NCBI GenBank assembly: GCA_910584345.1
Contig: CAJTZX010000094.1
Coordinates: forward strand, 1-5,009
DNA from: an uncultured Eubacterium sp.
GTDB taxonomy: Bacteria; Bacillota; Clostridia; Lachnospirales; Lachnospiraceae
Length of the DNA: 5,009 nt
Direction: 5' to 3'
In this document: one piece after another, positions 1 to 4,885 of the stretch
Position numbering within the stretch: position 1 is the first letter of the stretch
Layout: every line of letters begins with the position of its first letter
Made by a program: the position numbers and the translations under genes
The notes under the pieces: model-generated
The model's database searches: none
The model's input: only the letters and a program-made list of their open reading frames with translations
Told to the model about the DNA's origin: nothing

Positions 1-60
1 CTTCAAGAAAATCTTTTTTATTTTCCTCTTGACATTTCACCAAATTGCTTTCTTTTTCCA

Positions 61-89
61 ACTATAACACTGCAAAAGTAGTATGTCAA
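61..89 (-). promoter_or_regulatory. Leftward sigma-A-type promoter with extended -10
   Basis: On the minus strand a perfect TTGACA (89-84) is followed after exactly 17 bases by TATAGT (66-61), which is preceded by TGT and so forms an extended -10. Transcription would start near 54 and run off the left edge. An AAGAGGAAAA stretch (30-21, minus) could be a ribosome binding site, but no convincing start codon follows inside the window, so the gene begins at or beyond position 1. Its product is unknown. The divergent arrangement with small unknown genes suggests a regulator, which is inference only. Confidence 0.65.
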
Positions 90-122
90 GAAAAAAAGTT
101 TCCACAAGGCACAAAAAGAGTA

Positions 123-176
123 TTGACAAAGTTTCTGTAAGGGATTAATCTGTTTCCAGAAACTATAAAATAAAAT
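123..176 (+). promoter_or_regulatory. Probable rightward promoter with inverted-repeat operator candidate
   Basis: A perfect TTGACA lies at 123-128. At 17 bases spacing the -10 would be TAATCT (146-151), which matches only half of the consensus; TATAAA at 164-169 is a better -10 sequence but has no matching -35. A perfect 7-bp inverted repeat, GTTTCTG (131-137) and CAGAAAC (157-163), is centred on the proposed -10 and could be an operator. A second TTGACA at 176-181 has no -10 and is probably chance. The promoter would serve the small genes at 206-698. Confidence 0.4.
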
Positions 177-205
177 TGACAGTTAACAAATAGGAGATGG
201 AAACA

Positions 206-388
206 ATGACAACAGCAAGACAATATGAACCTGAGACTATGAAAAAGGCTGAATTTGTAGCAAAAATATTTTCAGAGTTTCCAAAGGAGAAAACTGACAG
301 GGTGCTTGAACTGGCAAACGTTTATCTTGATGGTATTAATACAGGCCTTAGTTTGTCCGGCGCGAATTTGAATACTCAAAAAGAATAA
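206..388 (+). CDS. Small hypothetical protein, 60 aa
   Basis: The start is set at the ATG at 206, because TAGGAG (191-196) lies nine bases upstream; the in-frame ATG at 197 directly abuts that site and cannot use it. The product is 60 residues, charged and probably helical, with a central FSEFPKEKTDRVLELANVYL stretch and then DGINTG. It has no membrane segment, signal peptide or cysteine. Short helical proteins with a 'P-x-E-K-x-x-x-V-L-x-L-A' core are often seen beside phage or integrative-element repressors, and the divergent promoter to the left fits, but I do not recognise a named family. It is probably co-transcribed with the gene at 429, 40 bases downstream. Confidence 0.75.
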   Translation: MTTARQYEPETMKKAEFVAKIFSEFPKEKTDRVLELANVYLDGINTGLSLSGANLNTQKE

Positions 389-428
389 ATCAATCATTGA
401 AAAAAGTCAGAGGAAAGGAGTCGAGGCG

Positions 429-698
429 ATGGCAGAGGAGAAAACTTCCAAACAGATAGAAAATGAATGGGAAAAACATTCTGCATACTATATTGAAACA
501 GAGGGCTTGGAAAAGGTTTTAATTGGAGCGTTTCATATGATACAGACGGTTCCACTTGGGAAAAAATGCCGGATCGTTCTGGAGTACGATCCGGCATCTC
601 CAAAAGCTTCAATTAAGACATTCATTGATAAGTCAGATGATGGGCAAACTCAGAAAAAACCTTTTCAATGGGTTCCTTACGATCCCACATCACAGTGA
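429..698 (+). CDS. Small hypothetical protein, 89 aa
   Basis: The ATG is preceded by a strong AAAGGAG (414-420) at eight bases spacing. The 89-residue product is soluble and charged. Its N-terminal part is probably helical (residues 1-35, with many Lys and Glu), and the part from about residue 43 reads as beta strands with CRIVLEYDPASPK, ending in PFQWVPYDPTSQ. There is no membrane segment or known catalytic motif, and I do not recognise the family. It follows the 60-aa gene by 40 bases on the same strand, so the two are probably one operon. Bases 567-596 inside the gene form a perfect 11-bp inverted repeat (separate entry), so about ten codons are constrained at the nucleic-acid level as well. 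Confidence 0.75.
   Translation: MAEEKTSKQIENEWEKHSAYYIETEGLEKVLIGAFHMIQTVPLGKKCRIVLEYDPASPKASIKTFIDKSDDGQTQKKPFQWVPYDPTSQ
561..596 (-). terminator. Minus-strand intrinsic terminator inside a plus-strand gene
   Basis: TGCCGGATCGT (567-577) and ACGATCCGGCA (586-596) form a perfect 11-bp GC-rich stem with an 8-base loop. On the minus strand the stem is followed directly by six T residues (complement of A561-566), the layout of a Rho-independent terminator. On the plus strand the 3' flank is TCTCC, so there it would be only a hairpin. It lies within the 89-aa gene. It could stop leftward transcription from the gene at 1692-1354 before it reaches the promoter region at 61-176; that role is inference. 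Confidence 0.55.
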
Positions 699-748
699 GA
701 ATTTCGTAATGGCCCATTGTTATGTAGTAATACAATGCAAAACGCGGT

Positions 749-768
749 ACCTTTTCTTTTAAAGGTGG
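749..768 (+). promoter_or_regulatory. Hairpin covering the ribosome binding site of the 24-codon ORF
   Basis: ACCTTT (749-754) and AAAGGT (761-766) pair as a 6-bp stem with a 6-base loop. The right arm contains most of AAAGGTGG (761-768), the ribosome binding site for the ATG at 777. If the hairpin forms, it would hide that site. The stem is short and AU-rich, so its effect may be small. Confidence 0.25.
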
Positions 769-776
769 TAGAGAAA

Positions 777-851
777 ATGAATGTAAAAGAGAAATCAGCG
801 GCTTGTCCCTCCGGCAATAATGCCAGAAAGAAAGTTACTCGAAATAAGTAA
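777..851 (+). CDS. Possible 24-aa basic peptide
   Basis: The ATG at 777 has a good ribosome binding site, AAAGGTGG (761-768), eight bases upstream, and the frame stays open for 24 codons to TAA (849-851). The peptide begins MNVKEKSAACPSG and ends in a basic ARKKVTRNK tail. It has one cysteine and no hydrophobic segment. Such short basic peptides do occur between genes of mobile elements, but I do not recognise this one. An ORF this short could be chance; the ribosome binding site is the main support. The next ATG, with an AAGAAGG-like site, follows 26 bases after the stop. Confidence 0.4.
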   Translation: MNVKEKSAACPSGNNARKKVTRNK

Positions 852-877
852 ATAAAAACAGAAAGAAGGTTTTGAAA

Positions 878-1163
878 ATGAATGAAACAAACAAAAATGT
901 AGTCATTCATATCCACTATGGACGGCATACAGAACATGCATCATATCCTCTTGATTGAGCATTGGATTTGGATATGGCATGTTTTGACTGACGGAGGTAA
1001 CGGCAACCGTCTCTATGGTACTTTCCTATGTACTCGGCGTGATAATGCCTGTAACTACATTATAAGGAGGATTAAGGAAAAATACAAGATTGAACGTTTG
1101 TTTACATTAGAAGTGAGTACAAAAGGATTTACAGAGAAAATAAAAGGTTATGAAATTTATTAA
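878..1163 (+). pseudogene. Broken small gene: in-frame stop plus frameshift, about 95 codons
   Basis: An ATG at 878 follows AGAAAGAAGG (862-869) and opens a protein-like frame with VVIHIHYGRHTEHASYPLD, which stops at TGA (956-958). Past that stop the same frame continues with ALDLDMACFD to a second TGA (989-991). From about 990 a frame shifted by one base reads DGGNGNRLYGTFLCTRRDN, continues through a basic helix and TLEVSTKGF, and stops at TAA (1161-1163). Reading this last frame upstream, from the ATG at 918, gives an unnatural run rich in His, Ile and Trp. The simplest account is a former protein of about 95 residues broken by a point mutation (a Cys codon to TGA, for example) and a one-base insertion near 986-991. 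The family is not recognised. Recoding is possible but less likely. Confidence 0.45.
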
Positions 1164-1493
1164 TTAGCAAAGAGATTAATAACTCCATTTTCGGAATGGT
1201 GCAAGCAGCAGTTGAAGCGTGAAGCTCTTTACGCACAGCGTTCCTTTTCCACGGAGTTACTGTATCAGATTTTTGGAAAGGCGCAGATGGCAAGGCAGCT
1301 TGAAGCTTTGACGCAATCAAAGTTCATGGAGATGAACCATATGACGGTTTACTTTATGAATACGGAGATGAAGAAACAGACCGCTTCCTGCAAAAAAGCG
1401 GCCTGTGAAGATAAAATTGCGGAAATGAAAATCGAAGAATTTCATCGTTTGCTTCTTGGATATTCAAAAGCCCCGCCGAGAGCAAAACTTTAG
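1164..1493 (+). pseudogene. Hypothetical reading frame without a credible start (5' damaged)
   Basis: The frame is open from just after the preceding TAA to TAG at 1491-1493. Its protein-like sequence already begins upstream of any usable start: ITPFSEWCKQQLKREALYAQ is read from about 1179. The first candidate starts are TTG at 1212 (giving 93 aa) and ATG at 1287, and neither has a ribosome binding site. An ATG at 1150 in another frame would join this frame if one T were added near 1164, so a one-base deletion could have removed the start. The central part has MARQLEALTQSKFMEMNHMT, which looks like a real soluble helical protein. The last 45 codons overlap the convergent minus gene, and the tail HRLLLGYSKAPPRAKL may be run-on sequence. 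I do not recognise the family. Confidence 0.4.
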
Positions 1494-1692
1494 ACATAGC
1501 GATACATATAGTTTCTGAGGTAGCCATCGTATAGTTGAACAATGCAGTTTGTAAGGCTTTGGACTGCTCAGGCGTGTAAGGTTGCGCAGGGTTAAGTAAA
1601 GCATTAAACGTTTTGATGGTTTCTGCTTCATAAAAGCAAAATGTATCCCAGACCGTTTGGTGAATGAGATTTAACAATTCCCGCTGTGTCAT
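1354..1692 (-). CDS. Hypothetical protein, 112 aa, convergent with damaged frame
   Basis: The start is placed at the ATG at 1692 (MTQRELLN), seven bases after AAAGGAAG (1707-1700, minus). An ATG two codons upstream (1698) almost touches that site, and a frame extension to an ATG at 1827 has no ribosome binding site and an unnatural sequence. The 112-aa product is soluble. Residues 1-70 look helical and genuine, with HQTVWDTFCFYEAETIKTFN, then PYTPEQSKALQTALFNYTMA. From about residue 68 on, the gene is antisense to the 1164-1493 frame, and the last 25 residues, rich in Phe, Arg and Ser, look like run-on sequence. The original C-terminus may therefore have been lost at a junction near 1460-1490. 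No family is recognised. No clear minus-strand promoter was found upstream. Confidence 0.5.
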   Translation of the reverse strand: MTQRELLNLIHQTVWDTFCFYEAETIKTFNALLNPAQPYTPEQSKALQTALFNYTMATSETICIAMSKVLLSAGLLNIQEANDEILRFSFPQFYLHRPLFCRKRSVSSSPYS

Positions 1693-1857
1693 CTGCATTC
1701 TTCCTTTCTTATATACTCGGCTCTGGCAGGAGCCTGTACATACAGAATAGGGAAAAGGATGGGAGGCGGCAACAGAAATTTTAGAGAGTAAAGCCTTGAT
1801 TTTACTGGGCTTACGCCAATTTGGCATGCTGTAGTTTTGTTGTCCACACTTAATAAG

Positions 1858-1877
1858 AACATTACGAACGAAATGTT
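1858..1877. repeat. Short inverted repeat AACATT/AATGTT
   Basis: AACATT (1858-1863) and AATGTT (1872-1877) form a perfect 6-bp inverted repeat around an 8-base centre, in the AT-rich gap upstream of the minus gene. It might be an operator, but the length is near what chance allows. The rest of the gap between 1693 and about 1980 holds no supported gene; only the weak frame extension of the minus ORF reaches to 1827. Confidence 0.2.
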
Positions 1878-1980
1878 TGGTAACGTATTGTTATATACAT
1901 ACGGAAAAAGTAAAGCATGTTATTCCAAAAAGACACCCGATGCCCGAATCTCAACAAAAATCTAAAAATTGGAAAAGATA

Positions 1981-2008
1981 TTGCTATTTTTTTTACATCT
2001 CGTATAAT
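1981..2008 (+). promoter_or_regulatory. Promoter of the cardiolipin synthase gene
   Basis: TTGCTA (1981-1986) and a perfect TATAAT (2003-2008) are separated by 16 bases, in an AT-rich stretch with a run of T. Transcription would begin near 2015, giving a leader of about 80 bases before the ATG at 2098. Confidence 0.6.
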
Positions 2009-2034
2009 GAATATTAAATTATAACAATCAGTGC

Positions 2035-2101
2035 AAGGAGGAAAAATAATATTCAAAGCGATGATAAAGGCTGTTCATTAAGAAAGGGGAACACACGATG
2101 A
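2035..2101 (+). promoter_or_regulatory. Leader with extra Shine-Dalgarno and possible coupled mini-ORF
   Basis: A near-perfect AAGGAGG (2035-2041) sits in the cls leader with no AUG at normal distance. Nine bases downstream is ATT (2051), a very rare start codon, which opens 16 codons to a TGA (2099-2101) that overlaps the cls ATG as ATGA. An ATG at 2061 opens only six codons (to 2081) and is 19 bases from the site. Either a leader peptide coupled to cls once existed and lost its ATG, or the site binds ribosomes as a standby. cls itself has a proper site, GAAAGGGGA (2082-2090), seven bases before its ATG. Confidence 0.35.
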
Positions 2102-3675
2102 AGAGAGACTATAAAAACAAAGGGCTGCGGCTGATAAAGAAAGGACAAAAGGGGATTTCACATGCTATTTTCAGTCGTTTTGGACTGATTTTATTGTTAT
2201 TATTTATTCAGGTCCAGATTTTATTTGATATTTTTCAATGGTTTGAAAATTTTCTGCCGCATGTAATGGGCGGCAGAGTGCTGTTTACATTTATTATGGT
2301 TGTGTATTTGCTAAACAGCAGGCTCAATCCTACGGCAAAAATTACATGGCTGATCGTTATTATGCTTTTGCCGGTATTTGGCGTACTTTTGTTTGCCTAC
2401 ACGCAGAGCAATATCGGGCACAGAGCGGTAAAAAAATGGTTTCATGATGTAATAGAAGAAACGAAAACATGTATTCCGCAATCATGCGATGTGATGGAGC
2501 ATTTTGAACAGGAGAACCGGGGTGCGGCGTCGTTAGCGCATTATATGCGCAGGAGCGGATGTTTTCCGGTTTATGAAAAAACGGCGGTTACGTACTTTCC
2601 GCTTGGAGAAGATAAGTTTCAGGAAATGCTCATTCAGCTGGAATCCGCAAAACATTTTATTTTTATGGAATATTTTATTGTAGACGAAGGTGTTATGTGG
2701 GGCAGTATCTTGGAAATACTGGCAAAAAAAGCGGCAGCCGGGGTAGACGTACGAGTGATGTATGATGGAACATGCGAGTTTTCCTTGCTGCCGCACGACT
2801 ATCCGAAACGTTTGCGGACGCTTGGGATTCAATGCAAAGTATTTGCACCTGTAGCTCCTTTTATTTCGACACACTATAATTACAGGGATCACAGAAAGAT
2901 ATTAGTGATTGATGGGCATACTGCTTTTACGGGAGGCGTAAATCTTGCAGATGAATACATTAATCAGAAAATAAGGTTTGGGCATTGGAAAGATACAGCG
3001 GTCATGGTCAAAGGAGAAGCGGTAAAAAGCTTTACACTCATGTTTTTGCAGACGTGGGATATGGATGAGAAAAAGAAAGAATATGAAAAATTTCTCAGCT
3101 ATCCAAGTCTGCCTGTTCGGAATGCAAAAGGCTGGGTAATCCCTTATGGAGATTGCCCGCTTGACAATGATAAGGTGGGGGAACGGGTATATATGGATAT
3201 TTTAAACCGATCGTTAAAGTATGTACATATCATGTCTCCGTATTTAATTTTGGACGGGGAGACAGAGACTGCTTTGAAGTTTGCTGCCGAAAGAGGAGTG
3301 GAAGTCATTTTGATACTGCCAGGTATCCCGGATAAGGAAGTGCCTTACGCACTGGCAAAGACGCATTATCCGTCGCTGTTGGAATCAGGTGTAAAGATTT
3401 ATGAATATACGCCAGGCTTTGTTCATGCGAAAGTATTTGTCAGTGATGATAAAGAAGCCGTAGTAGGTACGATTAATCTGGATTACCGCAGCCTGTATCA
3501 TCATTTTGAATGTGCTGCTTATTTGTATCAGACAGATTGTATTCCGGATATTGAAGACGACTTCCAAAAGACGCTATCCGTATGCAGGATGGTTACCAAA
3601 GAAACGATCCGAAAGGAACCGATGAAAGTTAAGATAACGGGATATTTGATGAAAGCGGTGGCACCGTTAATGTAA
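2098..3675 (+). CDS. cls: Cardiolipin synthase (PLD superfamily, two HKD motifs)
   Basis: This 525-aa membrane enzyme should condense two phosphatidylglycerol molecules to cardiolipin and glycerol at the inner face of the membrane. The start ATG follows GAAAGGGGA at seven bases. A basic N-terminus precedes a first hydrophobic segment (about residues 24-46). A second hydrophobic region (about 58-101) contains the PLDc_N pattern LNSRLNPTAKITWLIVIMLL. Two phospholipase D motifs follow: H265-x-K267-x4-D272 (HRKILVID), with GGVNLADEY just after, and H443-x-K445-x4-D450 (HAKVFVSD), with GTINLDYRS after it. Each motif supplies the His, Lys and Asp of the two-half active site, so the enzyme looks intact. 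The length is near the 480-520 residues common for bacterial cardiolipin synthases, and the C-terminus ends in the usual hydrophobic APL. The gene appears to be transcribed alone. Other PLD-type phosphatidyltransferases are possible, but this architecture strongly favours cls. Confidence 0.95.
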   Translation: MKRDYKNKGLRLIKKGQKGISHAIFSRFGLILLLLFIQVQILFDIFQWFENFLPHVMGGRVLFTFIMVVYLLNSRLNPTAKITWLIVIMLLPVFGVLLFAYTQSNIGHRAVKKWFHDVIEETKTCIPQSCDVMEHFEQENRGAASLAHYMRRSGCFPVYEKTAVTYFPLGEDKFQEMLIQLESAKHFIFMEYFIVDEGVMWGSILEILAKKAAAGVDVRVMYDGTCEFSLLPHDYPKRLRTLGIQCKVFAPVAPFISTHYNYRDHRKILVIDGHTAFTGGVNLADEYINQKIRFGHWKDTAVMVKGEAVKSFTLMFLQTWDMDEKKKEYEKFLSYPSLPVRNAKGWVIPYGDCPLDNDKVGERVYMDILNRSLKYVHIMSPYLILDGETETALKFAAERGVEVILILPGIPDKEVPYALAKTHYPSLLESGVKIYEYTPGFVHAKVFVSDDKEAVVGTINLDYRSLYHHFECAAYLYQTDCIPDIEDDFQKTLSVCRMVTKETIRKEPMKVKITGYLMKAVAPLM

Positions 3676-3698
3676 GCATCATAAGTGTGATATTTTAT

Positions 3699-3746
3699 CA
3701 GATCAATACCCGCGCTTTTAGCTACGGGCATTGATCTGCCTGTTTT
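3699..3746 (+). terminator. Hairpin terminator between convergent genes
   Basis: CAGATCAAT (3699-3707) pairs with ATTGATCTG (3730-3738). After one mismatch, CCCG (3709-3712) pairs with CGGG (3725-3728), giving a long interrupted stem. On the plus strand it is followed by CCTGTTTTC, a short U-rich tail suited to ending the cls transcript. On the minus strand the flank is ATAAAATAT, with little U-tract. The stem overlaps the last codons and stop of the convergent AraC-type gene, so both mRNAs would carry a 3' hairpin. Confidence 0.55.
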
Positions 3747-4578
3747 CATTGCGCCATTCCCTTGGCGAGACACCATATACATTTTTATAAGCTCGAGAAA
3801 AATGCAGCGGATTATCATATCCGACTGCTTTACTGATATCACTGATCGAAAGCTGCGTCAGCTTTAATAATTCTGCAGCTTTCGTCATCCGGTAGTTCAG
3901 CAGGAACGCTTGTGGCGTCCTGCCGATTGCTTCTTTAAAGATTTTACTGAAATAGCTGCGGTTAAGCCCGCAGTTATCCGCAATTTCTTCCACTGAAATA
4001 TCATTTTGAAAATTCTGGTCAATAAATGCGATTGCTTCATGAATATAAAAATCCCGCAGGCGTCCGCCTTTTGTCAAGCGAAGAGATGAGATCGAGCGTG
4101 TCAATGCATCCATAAACAAGTATAAATGCCCGATTAAATGCAGCGGTGACATATCTCCATGTTTGGCAATATAAAGCATTTCCTGCATCATCGTATCCCT
4201 CATTTCATAAGAGTTTGCATGATAGACAGGAGTATCCGGTGAAAGTCCGGCGATAGAGAGCGCTTCTTTTGCGCGAAGTCCGTCAAATTCCAGCCAGACA
4301 TATTCCCATGGAAGCTTCTTGTCTGCCACATAAGTATTAATTTGACCCGGAAAGATCATAAAACCTTGCCCGCTTTTAATCTGATAAGTGTTCGTATGGC
4401 CTGAAGTATCATCTGCCAACAGCGTTCCTGTGCCGGATATCACATAGTGGAACAGAAAATGTGTTCGTGCTGCAGGGCCAAACGCATGGGCGGGTGTACA
4501 GCGTTCCCAGCCAAATTGATATAGTTTTAAATCAACAAAATTTTCACTTGGAAAAACGGAAAACAGTAATTCCTGCAT
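3718..4578 (-). CDS. AraC-family transcriptional regulator with N-terminal sensing domain
   Basis: A 286-aa DNA-binding regulator. The start is set at the ATG at 4578 (MQELLFSVFPSENF), because AAGGAG (4597-4592) lies upstream, although 13 bases away. An in-frame ATG at 4629 would add 17 Lys-rich residues but has no ribosome binding site. Residues 1 to about 135 form the cupin-like ligand-binding domain of AraC proteins (LFHYVISGTGTLL, then GQGFMIFPGQINTYVAD, then WEYVWLEFDGL). The C-terminal 100 residues hold two helix-turn-helix units: the first around ISVEEIADNCGLNRSYFSKI (about 194-213), the second around SISDISKAVGYDNPLHFSRA (about 244-263), followed by the AraC signature end YGVSPREWR. 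It is divergent from a sugar-ABC lipoprotein gene, so it probably activates that operon in response to a carbohydrate; the ligand cannot be told from the sequence. The family assignment is very secure. Confidence 0.93.
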   Translation of the reverse strand: MQELLFSVFPSENFVDLKLYQFGWERCTPAHAFGPAARTHFLFHYVISGTGTLLADDTSGHTNTYQIKSGQGFMIFPGQINTYVADKKLPWEYVWLEFDGLRAKEALSIAGLSPDTPVYHANSYEMRDTMMQEMLYIAKHGDMSPLHLIGHLYLFMDALTRSISSLRLTKGGRLRDFYIHEAIAFIDQNFQNDISVEEIADNCGLNRSYFSKIFKEAIGRTPQAFLLNYRMTKAAELLKLTQLSISDISKAVGYDNPLHFSRAYKNVYGVSPREWRNENRQINARS

Positions 4579-4636
4579 ATCGTTTTTTACGCTCCTTGAT
4601 TTTTTCGCATGTTCTATCAAACTTCGCATATTCTAA

Positions 4637-4673
4637 TCATATAGCATGACCATAAAATATAAAACTTCATGCT
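4637..4673 (-). promoter_or_regulatory. Possible araC-type gene promoter with inverted repeat
   Basis: On the minus strand TATGAT (4642-4637) is a fair -10 with only a poor -35 (GTTTTA, 4665-4660) at 17 bases. Transcription would start near 4630, too close for the ATG at 4629 to be used with a leader, which supports the ATG at 4578. A perfect 7-bp inverted repeat, AGCATGA (4643-4649) and TCATGCT (4667-4673), covers this promoter and could mediate autoregulation. Confidence 0.3.
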
Positions 4674-4711
4674 TGATGGAGTACTACATATTCCATAGTA
4701 TAGACGAAAAC

Positions 4712-4768
4712 ATACCAAAAAGCCAGCTTATTTTTAAATATACCAAAATGTCATGTTATTTTATAAAT
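4712..4768. repeat. Two tandem imperfect 28-29-bp direct repeats
   Basis: Units at 4712-4739 and 4740-4768 both begin with ATACCAAAA, continue with a G-Y-C-A core, and end in TTATTTT followed by an AT-rich AAAT. They abut head to tail. They lie in the divergent control region of the AraC-type gene and the lipoprotein gene, and are the leading candidates for the regulator's binding sites, since AraC-family proteins commonly bind direct repeats. The assignment is inference. Confidence 0.6.
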
Positions 4769-4794
4769 ACAGCAAAAAAATAACATTTTGGTAT
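4740..4794. repeat. Inverted repeat, 11-bp outer arms plus 7-bp inner arms
   Basis: ATACCAAAATG (4740-4750) is the exact reverse complement of CATTTTGGTAT (4784-4794). Inside, TTATTTT (4756-4762) matches AAAATAA (4777-4783). The left arm has five extra bases between the two blocks. The right arm is thus an inverted third copy of the tandem repeat unit. It may be an operator. A transcription terminator is less likely because the stem is AT-rich and there is no T-run. Confidence 0.6.
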
Positions 4795-4815
4795 AAAAGT
4801 TAAAAAAACATGCTA

Positions 4816-4844
4816 TTTCTAGTGGCATTAAGGGATGTTATAAT
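4816..4844 (+). promoter_or_regulatory. Promoter of the lipoprotein gene, weak -35 and extended -10
   Basis: A perfect TATAAT (4839-4844) is preceded by TGT, making an extended -10. At 17 bases spacing the -35 is TTTCTA (4816-4821), a poor match. CATGCTATTT (4809-4818), nine of ten bases like the core of the second upstream repeat (4752-4761), overlaps this -35. Weak -35 plus an adjacent site is the pattern of an activator-dependent promoter. Confidence 0.6.
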
Positions 4845-4885
4845 ATCTGTATAAATTAAGTGAAGGGAAGAAAGGAGTAAAAGTA

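Noticed and set aside
176..181. A third TTGACA as a promoter for the gene at 206
   Set aside because: A -10 at normal spacing would fall inside the ribosome binding site and start region, and the bases there (GGAAAC) do not resemble a -10.
394..612. Minus-strand open frame of 72 codons
   Set aside because: It is antisense to the well-supported 89-aa gene, has no ribosome binding site, and its sequence, rich in Ser, Pro and Phe, looks like a shadow frame.
715..737. CATTGT/ACAATG inverted repeat after the 89-aa gene as a terminator
   Set aside because: The stem has only 6 AT-rich base pairs with an 11-base loop and no T-run immediately after, so termination is not supported.
556..762. Plus-strand open frame of 68 codons
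   Set aside because: It overlaps the 89-aa gene out of frame, lacks a ribosome binding site, and its translation is not protein-like.
918..1163. Reading 918-1163 as an intact 81-aa gene
   Set aside because: The ATG at 918 has no ribosome binding site and the first 20 residues are an unnatural run of His, Ile, Leu and Trp, while the better coding sequence in that stretch is in another frame starting at 878.
1693..1827. N-terminal extension of the minus gene to the ATG at 1827
   Set aside because: There is no ribosome binding site before 1827, and the extension, rich in Ser, Cys and Pro, does not resemble the helical protein that follows; the site before 1692 is good.
1862..2056. Minus-strand open frame of 64 codons
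   Set aside because: It covers the cls promoter and leader, is rich in Phe and Ile as expected of AT-rich noncoding DNA, and has no ribosome binding site.
2533..2892. Minus-strand open frame of 119 codons within cls
   Set aside because: It is entirely antisense to the conserved catalytic part of the cardiolipin synthase and is a shadow of its codon pattern.
3528..3842. Minus-strand open frame of 104 codons spanning the cls and regulator 3' ends
   Set aside because: It overlaps both well-supported genes and the terminator hairpin, in a frame unrelated to either.
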